Assembly: GCA_033439795.1 (NCBI GenBank)
Contig: JAUTDP010000005.1
Location: 2,075,001 to 2,139,000 of the forward strand
Direction of reading: 5' to 3'
Source: Sordaria brevicollis
Taxonomy: Eukaryota > Ascomycota > Sordariomycetes > Sordariales > Sordariaceae
Length of the DNA stretch: 64,000 nucleotides
Below, piece by piece: positions 1-13,450 of the stretch (position 1 is the first letter of the stretch; every line of letters starts with the position of its first letter). The position numbers were made by a program, and so were the translations under genes. The notes under the pieces were generated by a model. The model was given only the letters and a program-made list of their open reading frames with translations. It was not told where the DNA came from and did no database searches.

Positions 1-3000
1 AATATCTGCTGCCTCGACCCAACTGCGTGCGTATCGACGAGCATCATGCTATGGTTCGCGGGCTTTCTCGGGGTTTGTCACTACGGCGCAGTATGCACCT
101 CCAAAACGCCTGTCAGCGCCAACACAAATCACTGGCGGCGATGTGCACAGGGGGGCGGTTGACTTAAAGCGGCTCGACATGGTTCGCTTCAGTTACGACC
201 CTGATTCCCGGTTTCTCATTCACGCCCCGCGACAGGACCCGGAAAGTCGGGGGGGTATAGCAGGGGGGGCTTTTTGGCGAGATAGATTGCCGCTCCAATA
301 TGGCTAATTCGAAGCTGCTTCTCTGCAGGCCTTACGATGTGTAACACAAATATGCTCCTCCGAGGCATACACATCGAACCCCAGCTGCCTATTGGCCTTT
401 TCCCTGAGTGCGGGACGAAAAGCGTAGTTTATTGCGCAATTTACATTAGGACATGGAGGCTTGCTGGGCAGCTTCAGACCGTCGAGGAAGGTGGCGGCGA
501 GGTGAATAGATTTTACTTGGCTCTTCACATCTGAGACAGGTCTATGCCGCAAAGAGCCATGCCTCTGCGAGCAAATATGGGATATCTAACTCTTTGTTAC
601 TACAGCACTCGGCGGAGGCAATAGGGTTAAGGTGTGGCCCATCACACACTCATCTTTGCCTGATCTACGCTGAAGTAGCATCGACTCCAGAGAGCTTATT
701 TGGCGAACCACGGATCTTGTTTGCTGGGTTGCAACAAGACGCCGAGACTTGTAAATGAAGCGCGGCAGTACGGAATCAAAGAAAGCCCAGTCGTCCGAAG
801 AACTCCCATCAGTCGCGGCACATCTTACAGTGCTACCTACGCAACCACTCCCCTAACTATGTGGTCTTCGGCAGACAGACAAGTATGGGCTTGATCGTCC
901 CGTATTTGGTCGCCATCAAGGCAATGATGTGGATGCTCTGGTACATTTATGCCTTCACTGCGAAAGTTTCGGGGCTCAAACTAGCTGTACAGTATGGAGT
1001 AGCACCCATGACTGACTTCTAGACCATGTCACCCTACCCTAGTTGCATACTGCTCCGTATGGGGCACTTAACTTGCTCTCTCAAGTGAGGCAAGTTGAAG
1101 GACTCGACACTCTCAAAGATTCACAGCAGTATTCAGATTGTATCATTTTCACATACACCATTAACACCTCCTAACATCAAAGATGACATCTACACCCAAG
1201 TTCTTTCATAGAAATGTCGGAGCTCATCTTGTAGCGTCCTTGTACGGCATCAACAACCGATCGCTAGCCAAATTCACTAGCACGACAGGTCCCCCTTGTT
1301 GGCCGATAGACGAGATATTTAGTCCGAGGAAGGCAAGCTGCTCGTAAATTTCTGGGGTCCCACGCGCCAGAAAGCCGTTGGTCTTGCCAATCCTCCAACT
1401 AGCGACCTCAACTAAAAAGAAAGGACGCTATAAAAGGCAGAACATCGCCGATATCTGTCACATTTCATGAACCGGACTTTCGGGATTACAAGCTAGCCTT
1501 AAACAGTCAGAACTCGAGAGGGTTTATCTTGGGTTCAAAGGCCCTGACATATCGAGGGCACGGACAGACAAGGCATTTACAACCCATGATTCCGAAAAAA
1601 AAACCTACAATTCAACCAGGGCTTTCGGTATCCGGTGGAGGGCACAGGAACTCCAGCCACCTTCCGGATCTCTCATGTCGGCCTTCAGAAAAAAGCCGAA
1701 CAGTTACCCCCCGCTGTTCCGAACGATCTTGTTCCACATTGATTGCTTGCCCGCCCTAACCATTCATCTAAGGTCTAACTTACCAACGGTCCTGATTTCG
1801 GAAATGGTTCCTCGCTGCTATGCTTCGGTAAATTGACAAAAGGGCCACGGCTTTTCCCATATGCCGCGCTGATGTGAAGAGACGGGCTCTGGCTGAGTTA
1901 CGATGCTTCCACGACTCTCTTGTCACCTCTTTGTTTTTATTCCTTTCTTCTTTTTCTTTACAACATTTTTGGGGACATGTCTCACTCGATCAAACATCGA
2001 TTGCAGCACTAAGGATTTTGTTACAGAATCGGATCCAGTCAATGGGCATTGAGGAGAAAGAAAAACTTTCTTATGTGAAAACAAGTTGCGAAGAAAAAGC
2101 AAAGCAGCAGCACCAGGGCCTTCTAGACTTTGCCGCCATGTCGCCCTTTTGCTCGCCAAAAGGCCGTCAAAGGTGTGTTGTTGGCTCGCTTGTTGGACGC
2201 AATATCTACATACACAAGGACCAGGAATACTGCCAAGAGGGCGGTGATGCGGCTAAGAGAACCAACACTATCGTCACAAAAGGAAGAATATGATATCGCG
2301 GCTAATTTATTCGCCTAGACGTACATATACAACCAAGAAAAAAGCAAACGGAAAGCTTGGGTATGCTCAGAAGGTCACGCCGCCCTTCAAAACGACGAGG
2401 AGCAAGTAAACACTTTTTGATGGTTTGTGTCTCGAAGCTTACGTATTAGAAACGACACTGCATCTATTACGTTCGCAAAACTCGGCAATCTTGCGGAGGA
2501 AACTTTCAATATCCTCAGTTCCGCAGATCCGGACTGAGTAGCTCCGTTGGTCTCACAACCAAAGACCGGTGACTGACTGACAAGCCGGCCGGGATCACAT
2601 CAGCACACAGAAACACCACATGATTCTCCTTTTGTTCAACTATGATCACAATCACCTAAAACAGCCGGCCCCAAATTGTTTCAGCAGCAATGGTCGACGA
2701 ATGGGCACGTTACCTGCTACACTGCATGACATGAGGGTCTCAATGAAGCAGATCCGGGGTAGTGTCCATTCGGGTAGGCAGAGTACCTTATAGACAAAGC
2801 GGTAGGGTAACAAGCGAGCGAAAGGGAAAGCTTGTCACGAAGAGGTTGTCAGTGTCCAGGGTCTTTGGCTGTTCAAGAAAACCCGGGTAAAAGCTCTCGG
2901 CTCCAAACTTTCAGAGTATGATGATCACACCCCTTTGACTAAACACGTCCAGTTGTGGTGTCTGCCGAGTCGTTGCACATTAGGACAGTAAAGGCGGACC

Positions 3001-4923
3001 GTGGTAACATCACACACTGCCGTCCTACTGCATACAACGGCCATAATGCCCTTAACATCTTCCATCACTCATAAAGGCCGCCCCCAAGGGGGCTCATATT
3101 ATGAGGGAGGGTACGACCGGAAGAAAAGAGCGTCGCCTGCAGGGGGGGTTTAAGGCTTTAATATGTGGTGCGCAATATAAGCCTCGAAACAAGAAGGTCC
3201 TTTCTCCGGGTTCTTGGGAAGGAGGCAACCACTCATCTCACACACGGGAGACAGTAGCAACACTCAACTGGTGCACATACTTCAGAACGCCAATATGCCG
3301 CGGTATTAAGTGCGTGCACTGCAGCTCGTGTTGTATTTTCCCGGAGTCTGGTTCTGCGGTTGAGGACAGGCGGCTCAATGCGACTTTGCGGAGAATGCCA
3401 TGTTGAGGCCTTATGCTATGGCTCAATCGAATGGTATGCTTGCCATGAGTGAGGCAAAGGGATCTGACGAAGTTCAACCGAGCCATGGACCTTGATGGTA
3501 TTTCATCTCTATCCTCAACTGTCGGCCGCTAGAGAAGGTTATACAAGGCGGAAACACTTGATCTCGCTTTGATCGTCAACCAATGGCCGGAAACTGAACA
3601 GAAACGTTGCTGACGGGACGGCTACTCAATTTCTGTAAACTAACCATCAACTGGCAACGCAGGCGAACACTCAAGGAGCATGGGCTGTTTGGTCCCTTCC
3701 TGGCCTGACCTGAACATCAATCACCTCTTTCGCCCGTCCAGTCTACTCAAAGGCTACATGAAGGACTCTCAGACCCAGGACTTCTCTGAGGCCCGAGCTC
3801 ACAGAACGGCAGAACAAACGGACTAACTGACTAGACGGCATACATCGCCTTGAGGATCCGCAGGCCAGTCCGGTGGCAACGTTACTCACATGGCATAGAG
3901 CTTATCCACGAGATCGTCCGTACAAAGAGCGGGTGAGCGGATAAATTATCAAAGTCTGACGGCGTTAACAATGCCGGCTCAGCCAGGACGTCCGCCTGAG
4001 AAGAGCTCACTAGTTCTATCAACATGTCTAGGTGAATGTAAGAGGAGAGGGGCCTGTTATTATTCTAGGAAGAAGCAAGGAGGCACAACGATCACGAGAA
4101 CCTTGGTTACAAAGTGTCAACTCGGCGTTCCAGGTGACTAATCTGTGCGTGTCTGTCAATACCCGAGAAGGTCTATCGACTTGGGAGATTCTGGTAAGTG
4201 ATTGGGGAGGTAGATCTAAAAACCAGAAGAAGGACCCATGGTCGACTTCGTTGGTACATACTTTATCCTGTCTCGTGCGGTAGTGTTTTGTATGTCGTTA
4301 TTGACAGATGCAATGACAGGTTTGGAATGACCGGTCGTGCATGTAGCGAACACCTTTGGCGAGTTGATACAGACGGCATCTGGAAATCTCCTGGCGAAAC
4401 TATCGACCATGGATATCAAGAGGACAAGCTGCCATAAGAGAAACTCTGTCTACCTCTTCTTATAATCTCGTTGCCTGTCGAAACGACAGGTTTGGAATAT
4501 ATTCAATGCACTAATATTGCCGGAGAGCAACACCTAACAATGCATCTCTTTCCTTGCTGGTCAGACCATTTTATAATTTGGGACAAAATTGAACTAATTG
4601 AACTGAGAAGCATGGAAGAACCACTACCATCTCGTACGATATCAATGAAAGAATCATTTGTAGTCTAACCTATTCATCCAGAACTAGACGCAATTTAAAG
4701 GAACATTTACCGAAGAGGACAAAGACACAAATCTCTATGGAGCTTACAATCACACAATCAAACTACAAGTAACCAAACATCCGGAAGTAAACCTTTAGGA
4801 CTTCCAAGATATAACAAGGTGAAAATGAAAGAACAGAAAGGCAATAAAAAAGGAGAGAAAAGAACAGACAACAAGAAGTTTTGTGAAGTGGAGAAACAGG
4901 CAAAAAAAAGTCAAAAATTTGGT
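1..4923. other. Long stretch without a recognisable gene
   Basis: I see no protein family, convincing exon chain, rRNA or tRNA here. Open frames are short (at most about 140 codons), overlap on both strands and have random-looking composition. Base composition is ordinary, so this is not RIP-mutated repeat DNA. A TATA-like box lies near 1430 and a short hairpin (CCTGTCG-AAA-CGACAGG) near 4474. A 14-bp word, gacaggtttggaat, occurs twice about 170 bp apart, near 4314 and 4484. Non-coding transcripts or fast-evolving small genes cannot be excluded. Confidence 0.6.
4902..4917 (-). terminator. RNA polymerase III terminator of the tRNA-Asp gene
   Basis: Read on the minus strand, just beyond the 3' end of the tRNA there is a run of five T (4913-4917) followed by a run of eight T (4902-4909). 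Runs of four or more T terminate RNA polymerase III. Confidence 0.7.
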
Positions 4924-5016
4924 CTCTCCCGCCGGGAATTGAACCCGGGTCTCGAGCGAATCGAACTAATGTTCAAGCTTGACAAGCTCACATACTGACC
5001 ACTATACTACGGAAGA
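4924..5016 (-). tRNA. tRNA-Asp (anticodon GTC) with a 21-nt intron
   Basis: On the minus strand the sequence folds as a full cloverleaf. The acceptor stem TCTTCCG pairs with CGGGAGA (including a T-G pair), the D arm is present, the anticodon stem TGAGC/GCTCG carries the loop TTGTCAC, and the T arm is CCGGG-TTCAATT-CCCGG. The discriminator base is G, as expected for tRNA-Asp. A 21-nt intron sits at the canonical site, one base 3' of the anticodon (between positions 37 and 38), and must be removed by the tRNA splicing endonuclease. CCA is not encoded, as usual in eukaryotes. Internal A and B boxes are intact and a pol III T-run follows. A TATA-like stretch (about 5075-5084) lies about 60 bp upstream. 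Confidence 0.93.
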
Positions 5017-5505
5017 TGTTACAACTGTTGATCAGCTGTCGTAGTTGGCTGTTGGAAGCGACCCAGAACCTGGTGTATATATACCCAATGTACGGTTGCT
5101 ACAATTTGACGCACAATTATTTCTACGCATTTGGGTGTTGGCGACGATATTGCCGTAATTGCAACTGAACACAAACAAACGGTATAGGGAAGCTTCGAGC
5201 AATTTTCCGATGCATATTTTCGCGCTTGATCTGTTTGAACTCGGGACTATGCGACGATACGTCTAAACCAGACAGTGAAGAACACAGGTGAAATGATGAA
5301 CGAACAAACCACACTTTTCCGTAGCAGAGATACGCATCAAACCCATTTTGAACATGAAAAACTCTAACACCATACTTGGAAAAAAAGAATACCATATACA
5401 GCCTCACTACCATTCTCCACCAGCCTTCACCACCCTCTTCCATACGTATTCATCTATCACCATCCTCCCACAAGTCTTCCCCCTATATCCACCTCATACG
5501 CAAAC
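5017..5505. other. Spacer between tRNA-Asp and the SMC3 stop codon
   Basis: No gene is seen. The part next to 5505 is probably the SMC3 3' UTR. Open frames here have no recognisable similarity. Confidence 0.5.
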
Positions 5506-8500
5506 CTACTTCCCACTAACCTGCCCCTCCACGAAATTCAGCGCATCCTCCGTCGGCACGCAATCAATCGTACTCGTCTTATTATGGAACGTGACACCGT
5601 AGCACTTATCAGCCACCATGACAATTTCGGGGCGGAAAGTAGTGCAGATGAACTGCGTCTTCTGCGTCTTGGAGATGGAATCCAAAAGCGCGGCGACGGC
5701 GGTACGGTACTGCGCGTCCAGGTTGGCGTCGACCTCGTCGAAGATGACGAAGGGCGAGGACTCGGCGGCTTGGAGGGCGAAGATTAGGCAGAGGGCGCAG
5801 AGACCTATACAGACAAAAAGTTAGTGGGTGGGGAGGGAAAGAAAGGGAAGACGGGGAGGGGGAAAGGGAGAAAGGGGGGACATACTCTTCTGTCCACCAC
5901 TCAGCTGTTGAATCTTTTGCTGCTCATCCATCACCTTGGAGTTGAAGCTGACGGAAATACCCACGCCGCTGTAGGACTCGACGCCCTTGGCGGGGTTAGC
6001 GCCATCTTCATCCGAGTCCTCTGCGTTGCGGTTATTCTTGCCACCAGCAGCCTTGCGCTGTATGACCAGACGGCCGTGGCCGGCGGGCACGAGCTTCTCG
6101 AAGATGGTGGAGAACTCGCGCGACACCTGCTTGAAGGTTCGCTCGATGGCTTCGTCCTTGGCGTGGTCGAGATGCTGGATGAGCTCCTCGATGGACTTCT
6201 GAGAGGTGTCGAGCTCTTTGCGACGCTTGAGGAGCTGCTCGCGCTGCGTGGTAAAGTTGTTGTATTGGTCAAAGGCCTTCTTGTTGATGTGCTTGTACTT
6301 CTTGAGGGCTTCGTTGACTTTGCGGAGGCGGGTTTCGATCTGTTTTAGTTGTTAGTTAGTAAGTGAATCTTCCAGATCACGGACCCGGGTGGTATGCATA
6401 CCTGCTCAGACTTCATCTTCTCATACTTGCCAAACGCCTCCTCAGGTAAGATACCAAGATCACGAATATTCTTGGCATACTCAGCCGCCTGTTGGAGCAG
6501 ACGGGCCTTGGTCTGCGAGTTCTTCTCCAGCTTCTTCTGGTACTGATCAATCCGCTTCTGGAGCTCTTGCTGTTCCTGCTCCTTTGCCGCCTTGGTGGCC
6601 TCCAGCTCGGCAATATCGGCAGCGATGCCCTCCGTCTTCTCCTCGTTCTCCTGCAGTTGCCTGTCGACCTCAGCAGCAGCCTTCTTAAGCTTCTTGAGTT
6701 CCTTCTGAGCGTCCTTAAAGCTCCCGCTACCACCGGTGGCGGAGTTCTCAAACGCCTGGCTGCGCAGCTGGTCCTCCTGCGGCCGGAGGTGCGCCCTAAG
6801 CTCCGTCTCCAGCGACTTCTTGCGACCTTCCAGCTCTATGCGCTTCCTGCTGATTTCCTTCAGCTGCATCTGCAGACGATGCTCTTCGGCGCCGAACTCC
6901 TCGAGCTGACGTTCCTCAGCGGCTGACAGCGCCTTCTTGAACTCGGAATCCATCTCTGCCCGGTACGCGGTCAGGTTGTCGTCGAAGTCCTTCAGGTTCT
7001 TCTCGATGGCGGCCCAACGCTGCTTGGCATCTTCGAGATGTCGTCGTTCGCGCTCCAGCTGGAGCAGCTTCGTGCGCAAGTCCGCCCGGAGGGGCTCAAA
7101 GCCTGACTCGAACTGGCGCATTTGTTGGTCGAGCTTGCGTTCCTCGCCGTTCGCGCTCGTGATCTTCTGCTCCAGTATCTCATCCTCCTTCTTGATCTTG
7201 TCCAGGTCCTCCAGCTGCTGCTCGTACTGTTCCCGAAGCTCCTCGAGTCTCGAGACCGCCTCCAACCGTGATCGGCGAGCATCAACGTAACCACCGGTCA
7301 TGGCACCGCGCTTGTTGGTGGTATCACCTTCGGGGGTGATAGCGTCGACACCATGCGTGCGCGCATACTGGGACGCTATCGACAAGTTGGGACAGACAAT
7401 TGTGCGCCCAAAGACCTGCTGAAAGGCCTTCTCGTATGCCGGGTCGAACTCGATCTTGCTGATAAGTGGTTGGGCGTCTGAAGCCCTCGGCATCTTGACC
7501 TGCCTCGGCCGTAGCTGCTCAAGCGGCATGAATGTGACACGACCGCCGTAGTTCTTATGAAGGTACTCGGACAGCATGGTACCCGTCTTCTCGTTGTCGA
7601 CGACGTAGTGGAAGAGGCTGTTGCCCGCAACCTGTTCGACCGGCAACCTGTAGGCGTCTACTGGCACGTTCATAAGCTCTGCTAGCGTACCATAAGCACC
7701 GGGGATATCCCGCTCTCTCTTGAGGCGCCTGATCGCCGCTAGACCCCTTGCTGTAGCCGAATCCATGGCATGTGAGAGATCCGCCTCTGCGCTGTCCCTA
7801 TCCGCACGGGTGTTCGCAAGCAAGGAAGCGAGCTTGTCCTCCTCGCGACGCAGTCTTTTTCGCTCTTCGTACAACTGTTCCCTGGCCTCCTGAGCCTTGG
7901 TCAGCTTCTCAGAAATTGTCGACCGGTCTCCTCCGTATCCTTCGAGTCTGTCACGGATGTTCTGGATCTCCTTCTCTAGTTGCTTGATCGAGTTCTCGAC
8001 GAGTGTGACCTGCTCCTTAGCATCCATCTCGTTGGCCCGCTGGTTCGCAAGTTGCATGGTCGTCTCCTCGATTTCGCTCTTCAGGAAAGCATCGCGCTCG
8101 GCCTTGGTCCGGAACTGGGAACTTCTCGTCTGCTTCGTCAGCAACCTGGTACGACCAGCGGCCGCCAGATCCCTTTCGGCCGCAATCTGTTCCTCCTCCT
8201 GCTTCCACTTTTCGTAGTCTGGCGTGATCTTGGCAAGCTCAGACTCGGCAGCCTGGATCCTTCGCCTGACATCGTTGAGTTCCGCTTCCTGTTGCTGCTG
8301 GGCCTTCTCGCGCGAGTGTCGTGTTTCGTCAAGGTGTTTTAGCTTCAACTCCGCCTTCGCCTGGGAACGCGCCGTGTCTTTCCTGTCCTCATCCAACTGG
8401 CGCCTTTCGATGGCCAGGAGCTCGAGAGTCTGCTTCAGCTCCTGGAACTTGTGATCGAGAGCAGCAATTTCCTTTTCCGTTTTCTGGAGCTGGACCCTAT

Positions 8501-9409
8501 CCTTCGTTGTCGCGCCAGCGCCTCCTTGCCTCACCTCTTCGATCTGTTCCAGGGTGTTGTTGTTGGTTTCCTGTAGACGATGCCAGTGGGCGTACTCGAG
8601 ACACCTGCGCTCGCGGTCCTTTTCTTGGAAATCGCGAAGTTCGTCCTTCTCCTCCTCCAGTTCGCTCAGGCGTTCCTTGATGTACTCGAGCAACTCATCG
8701 ATCTTCTCGCGCTTGCTATTCGTCTCGGCCATGATCTTGAGCGACTGTATGCGCCTGTCGTCGTAGAGGTTGGTACCGGCGATTTCCTTGAGCAGGTTGA
8801 GTCTTTCGTTCTCCTTCATGTTGGTGATGGCGGCGACGCGACCTTGGGGGACGATATAGAAGGGGTTCTCCTTGGCGAAACCGGCCGTTTCCAGAATCTT
8901 GAGAACGTCGGCGCGAGTCTGCACCTTCTTGTCGACCGAGTATTCGTCCTTCTTCAGTCCGATCGTCCTCCTGATCACGACCTCGTCGCCCGGTTCGCTG
9001 AAACGTTTATCGGTGTTGTCGAAGATGATCTCGACGTATGCTGACATGACGGCCGAGCCGGAACCTTCGTGGAGAAGCGCCTGACGCTCCTCGCGGCTCA
9101 TGTTGGTGTAGGCATCGCTGAGGACGAATCGGATGGCGGCGAAGAAGTTACTCTTGCCAGAACCGTTGCGACCAACAATAACATTGGTACCGGGAGAAAA
9201 CGGTTCTATCACAGTTTGCTCTTTGTAGCTGGCGTAAGAGTGTCAGAAGTCAGCACCAGCATCAACCTGCCTCAATGCGCCCGGCGCGCGTCGCAACCAA
9301 ATTGATGGCCTGTGGGTATTTCGTAGACGCGCAAGACACATCTAGGCAACAAAGACAAGTATGCAACGCACCTTTTGAAGCCCTGGATAATAATCTGTTT
9401 GATATGCAT
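5506..9409 (-). CDS. smc3: Cohesin subunit SMC3
   Basis: Structural maintenance of chromosomes 3, the ATPase that pairs with SMC1 and the SCC1 kleisin in the cohesin ring for sister-chromatid cohesion (Aspergillus sudA is the orthologue). Four exons: 9409-9372, 9228-6402, 6339-5886 and 5804-5506, giving 1205 aa, normal for the family. Visible features are the Walker A loop GRNGSGKS with K38, the adjacent lysines K105/K106 in LKKDEY (known targets of Eco1-type acetylation), and long coiled coils on both sides of a hinge at about residues 520-670. The C-terminal head has the ABC signature LSGGQKS (about 1101-1107) and Walker B VIFDEVD (about 1126-1132). The start was chosen because the short first exon gives the conserved [13 protein letters not shown] and splices in phase. 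A RIP-mutated retrotransposon ends about 510 bp upstream. Confidence 0.97.
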
Positions 9410-9918
9410 GGTTGCGAATTTGTCGTCGTCAGCTGGACGACGGCGCGCAGGCAGCTATTACTTTTGGTGTTTGGAGAAATGCTGAAGTGGGATGAAGTAG
9501 GTATAGACCAATGGGAGAACACAACAATATGACTAGTAAGAAGCTGCGCGCATCACTCAGGGTATCAAGGATACGAATTTCAGGTCGAGATTTGGAAGGT
9601 CAAGAGTTGTGGGAATCGGATCGTCTCTTTTTGCATCGTTTGTGGTTCTGTCGCATTCATTCGGTCGCGGGGTGGGCGCGGAAAGGGCGTCGTCGTGGGC
9701 CAGAATGACGGAGTTGTCTACCCTCTTCAGTTTGTCGAGATGTGTGAGAATTAAGTTTCGATTTTGGACACGGTATACACACGGGCGCAAAGCTTCTGCT
9801 GGGAAGACGCGGGGGCGAGTTTGCCGGGCTGGCGGGTGACGATACCGGACAACTTCCGATGTGTTCTTTCTTCAGTTCCTGGACTTGGATCTCCAATTCA
9901 CTTTCATACGCGTCTCGT
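9410..9918. promoter_or_regulatory. SMC3 upstream region, about 0.5 kb
   Basis: This is the only unique sequence between the SMC3 start codon and the copia element, so it should hold the 5' UTR and core promoter of SMC3. I see no coding sequence and no clear TATA box. The assignment as promoter rests on position only. Confidence 0.45.
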
Positions 9919-10090
9919 TGTGATAATAGCGGTAATATTGGGGCAGTAAAGAAGGCTTGATTGTATATAATTGTATAAGACTCTGTAGACGTATAGATCT
10001 CTGGTCACTGTAAAATCCCTTAGACTCTAAACTTCGGTTATAATTACGTGCATTCTATCCTCTTAAAGTAGGCTACTTAATATTATAATA
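9919..10090 (-). repeat. Left LTR of the copia element (3' LTR in element orientation)
   Basis: 172 bp, aligned without gaps to 15397-15568. The outer end keeps TGTGATAATAGCGG while the inner end is mutated to ...TATTATAATA, where the other copy has TATTGTGACA. Differences are transitions of the RIP type. Confidence 0.9.
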
Positions 10091-11224
10091 TACCCCCTTA
10101 GATTTAGGCTATAAATTAACGCTAGATTTACCTAAAAATACTTTACAATTTATTTACCTCCTAGAATTTTATACTTCTATAATTAAATTATTATAATAAT
10201 AATTTTAGAATCTTTATTTATTATATTAGCTTTTAAGTAAATTGTGAAATCTATTTACTAATTTATTTATAGCCTCTTCTTCGTTTATTTCCTTTTAAAA
10301 ACCTTTATCCTCCTTCTCCGAATTTACTTCTTCGGGTATTTTTATTACAATAAATGCGTTAATAATTTCCTATAATTTCGTTAAAGGGCGTTAAAGTTCG
10401 ACGAACCCTAATTATATTATTAAAATAGCGTAGTCCGTAAGTTTAAAATTTTTTATAAGGCTATTTATAATTTATTCTTTAATAGGGATATAAATAATAT
10501 TAATAAAGTTTCTCTTTTATATTTAATATAGTTAATATTTATATACGTTAATATATTTCAATTTAATTATTAATTGTATACCCTCTTTAATTATAAATCG
10601 AATCGTTTATTTATTATTATATCCTATAGGTATAGTTTACTAATTTAGATTTACGGTCAATTTATTTAGAAAATAGCGAATATAGATAGCTTCTTTAACG
10701 CTTTAATTAAAGGATAATAATTCTACTTTTATAAAAGAGGTAATTATTATATTTTATTTATTAATACGCTAATTAACCGTTACGTTTAGTAGCTTTAATA
10801 TAAACGTTTAAGAGCTTTTGCGGTTAAAGGAATTATTTATAAAAAAGGAATTAATTATTATATAGAAGTCCTATCTATTAAATTTATTTAATTAGAGGGC
10901 GTAATTTTAAATCGATAATAAATAAAGGAAGATTCGATTTATAGCCCTATAATATATTAAATTAGGGTTAGAGTTAAACCGAGTGAATTTAGAAATAGGG
11001 AAAGTAACGTTTAGGCGCGTAATAATAACGATATAAAGGATAAAGCCGATTTTAATTTAATAGATTATAATTTTATAGGGTAGTATTTTATTTTCGTAGG
11101 GTATTAATTCTTCTTTAATTATAAAAATTTAGAAGAATTTCTTCGTTTCTTTAACCTTTTTTATAATTTTCTTAATATATTTGCGTTAAAATAATTAAAT
11201 TAACCGTTTTTTACGGTTACGAAT

Positions 11225-11362
11225 AATTTCGATTTTTAAAAATTATTTTAATTCTTCTCCGCCGATAAATTTATATTTCCTTTATAGGGTAGCGATTACC
11301 TTTTTAATTATAGCGACTTCCTTATTTCTATTTAAATAAATAATAACGATATTATTAACGTA
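11225..11362 (-). pseudogene. Reverse transcriptase remnant of the copia element
   Basis: On the minus strand, 11351-11362 reads Tyr-Val-Asn-Asn within FLFFYVNN. Both Asn codons (AAT) are what G-to-A changes make of the catalytic Asp pair of a YVDD motif. About 40 codons further on, 11225-11242 reads FLKIEI, where the Lys codon AAA corresponds to the Gly of the copia-typical FLGIEI. Interspersed stop codons (TAA from CAA/CAG) break the frame. Confidence 0.85.
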
Positions 11363-13149
11363 GAAGAATAGGAAAACGTTATTTTTACGTAGAATATTAA
11401 ATTTAAAAAGAATAAGGGATATATTTATAGTTATAAGGGTTTTAATAAATTCCTATTATTATAGGAGAGGTAATTTCTATAAATTATATAGCGTTCGAAA
11501 TAAACGGATTACTTAACCTTTCCTCTAATATTTAGAAAGAATTTATATATATATTAATTTATTTAATAAAATATTAATAAAGGTATTCTTTATATTGTAT
11601 TAAATTAAATCGAAGTTGAAATATGTAATAATAATTATAAAAATACGAAACGATTTAATTATTAATATAATTACGTAGGTTTTTCGAATCCTATTTTTAA
11701 TTTACTAATTTCTTTTTACTATTAATTGAATTTTATACTTTTAGAATTTACCGTTTTGGTCGAATTTATAAACGTAAATTTATTATAACTTTAGAACTTC
11801 TTTACCGAATACTTCTTTAGTATTTACCTACTTTTAAAATTTTATTTTATAATATTCCGCTAAATACTCCTTTTCGGTAATAATGAATAATTCCCCTATA
11901 GAGTATAGGGAGAATTTATAATAGTAATTTAGGAGCGGTAGAAAGTTTAATCGGTAGAGGGTCCTTAATAAGCTTTATTTTTATAAACGGTTAACCTTCT
12001 CCTTTATTAATTTTAATTTAAAATTATAGCCGGGATCGATTTCGATTCCCTTTTTTCGTATTTTTTTTAAGAACGCTTAATTTACGATTATATTTCCCTA
12101 AAGATTTATAGGACGGCTTTTCCGCCCGGCGAGGAATAATACTACCCAATTAAAATATTAATTTATAATTAGCTATAAATTTTCGTTAGATTTTAAAAGA
12201 TTATTAATTAAAAAGGAAATTAATATATTATTTAAAATTAGGGACGTTAAATAGTACCTTTTATTTTCTAAATTTATTATTATATTTTAGAAATTTAACG
12301 GTAATTACGAAGGTAAGGGTTTTTTTAGAAATTCCGATTAAATTTCTAACCTTATTTTAGGGACCGTTAGGGATTAACCTAACGGTATTAGAATAATTTC
12401 CAATTTTTATACTTATAGTAAATATTAACCCATTTATATTTACTTTTAATATTAATCCCTTAATACCTTTTCTTTTTTCCCCTCCTTTAAAATATTAATT
12501 ATATCGTTCGCGTTAATCGGAAAGCCTAAAGTAATAAAATTAAGCGTTGGGTCTTCGAAGGTTAATAGTAATTCGAAAATATTTACTTCGGCAATATTTA
12601 TATTATAAAAAATTTTTAATTATATAATTAATTCGTTAAAGGAAACCTTTAAAGATTTATAAAGCTTTTATACGTTACTGGTAAATACTTCGTCCTTATT
12701 AAATACAACGTTTTACGTTATAATAATCGAATTAGTATATAGATTCTAAATCTAATATTAATTCGAAAATTAGTAATTAATTAAATACCTAATTTACGCT
12801 CACTCTTTAAATTTCCTAGTCCTATTTTTACTATTTATAATATCGGTTATAAGAATAAAGGTTTTATAATTATAAACCTTTAAATATACAATTATTAGGG
12901 AAGGATCCGCTAGAGGAATTTTATTATTTTTAAAATTAAAATAAATTTCGAACCTCTTTTTAGGGGATTTTTAATAATATTCTACTTTAGGCGTTAAATT
13001 GTATAAATATATTATTATATACATTATTTTTAATTATAAAATTTCCAGTAAATTCGTACTAATACGTATTAATATTATTTTCGTATTAATTATACCCCCT
13101 AAATATTTTATACTTTTATTTTATATTTACATATAAGGGGCGGAGGGTT

Positions 13150-13450
13150 TAATAAATATATTATAATAGGCTAATTAAATTATAATTTTATAATTGCTAA
13201 TTATTTCGTTATTATATTCAATTACCCGAGGAATAATATTATATTAAGTTTATAAATTTATAAAAAGGTTCTAAAAATTAGTTAAAATAGTATTAATTTC
13301 CCGGCTATTTAAATAATAAATTTAAATATATTTAAATTACCGATCTACGATTATTATTAAATTTAAATACTCCTTATTTCGTATCTTAGTTTTAATATAA
13401 AAGAAGAAGTCGATAGCGAATCGTAATCTTAAACTTTTAAAATAATTACG
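13150..13450 (-). pseudogene. Integrase-core-like remnant of the copia element
   Basis: Read on the minus strand, the frame resembles a retroviral-type integrase core (a hydrophobic strand with IIIVDR-like residues followed by a W/Y-rich segment), broken by RIP stops. It lies upstream of the RT in element orientation, as in Ty1/copia. The similarity is weaker than for RT and boundaries are approximate. Confidence 0.5.

Noticed and set aside
5824..9044. Several plus-strand open frames of 100-170 codons
   Set aside because: All lie antisense to SMC3 coding exons with leucine-rich composition typical of reverse-complement coiled-coil codons.
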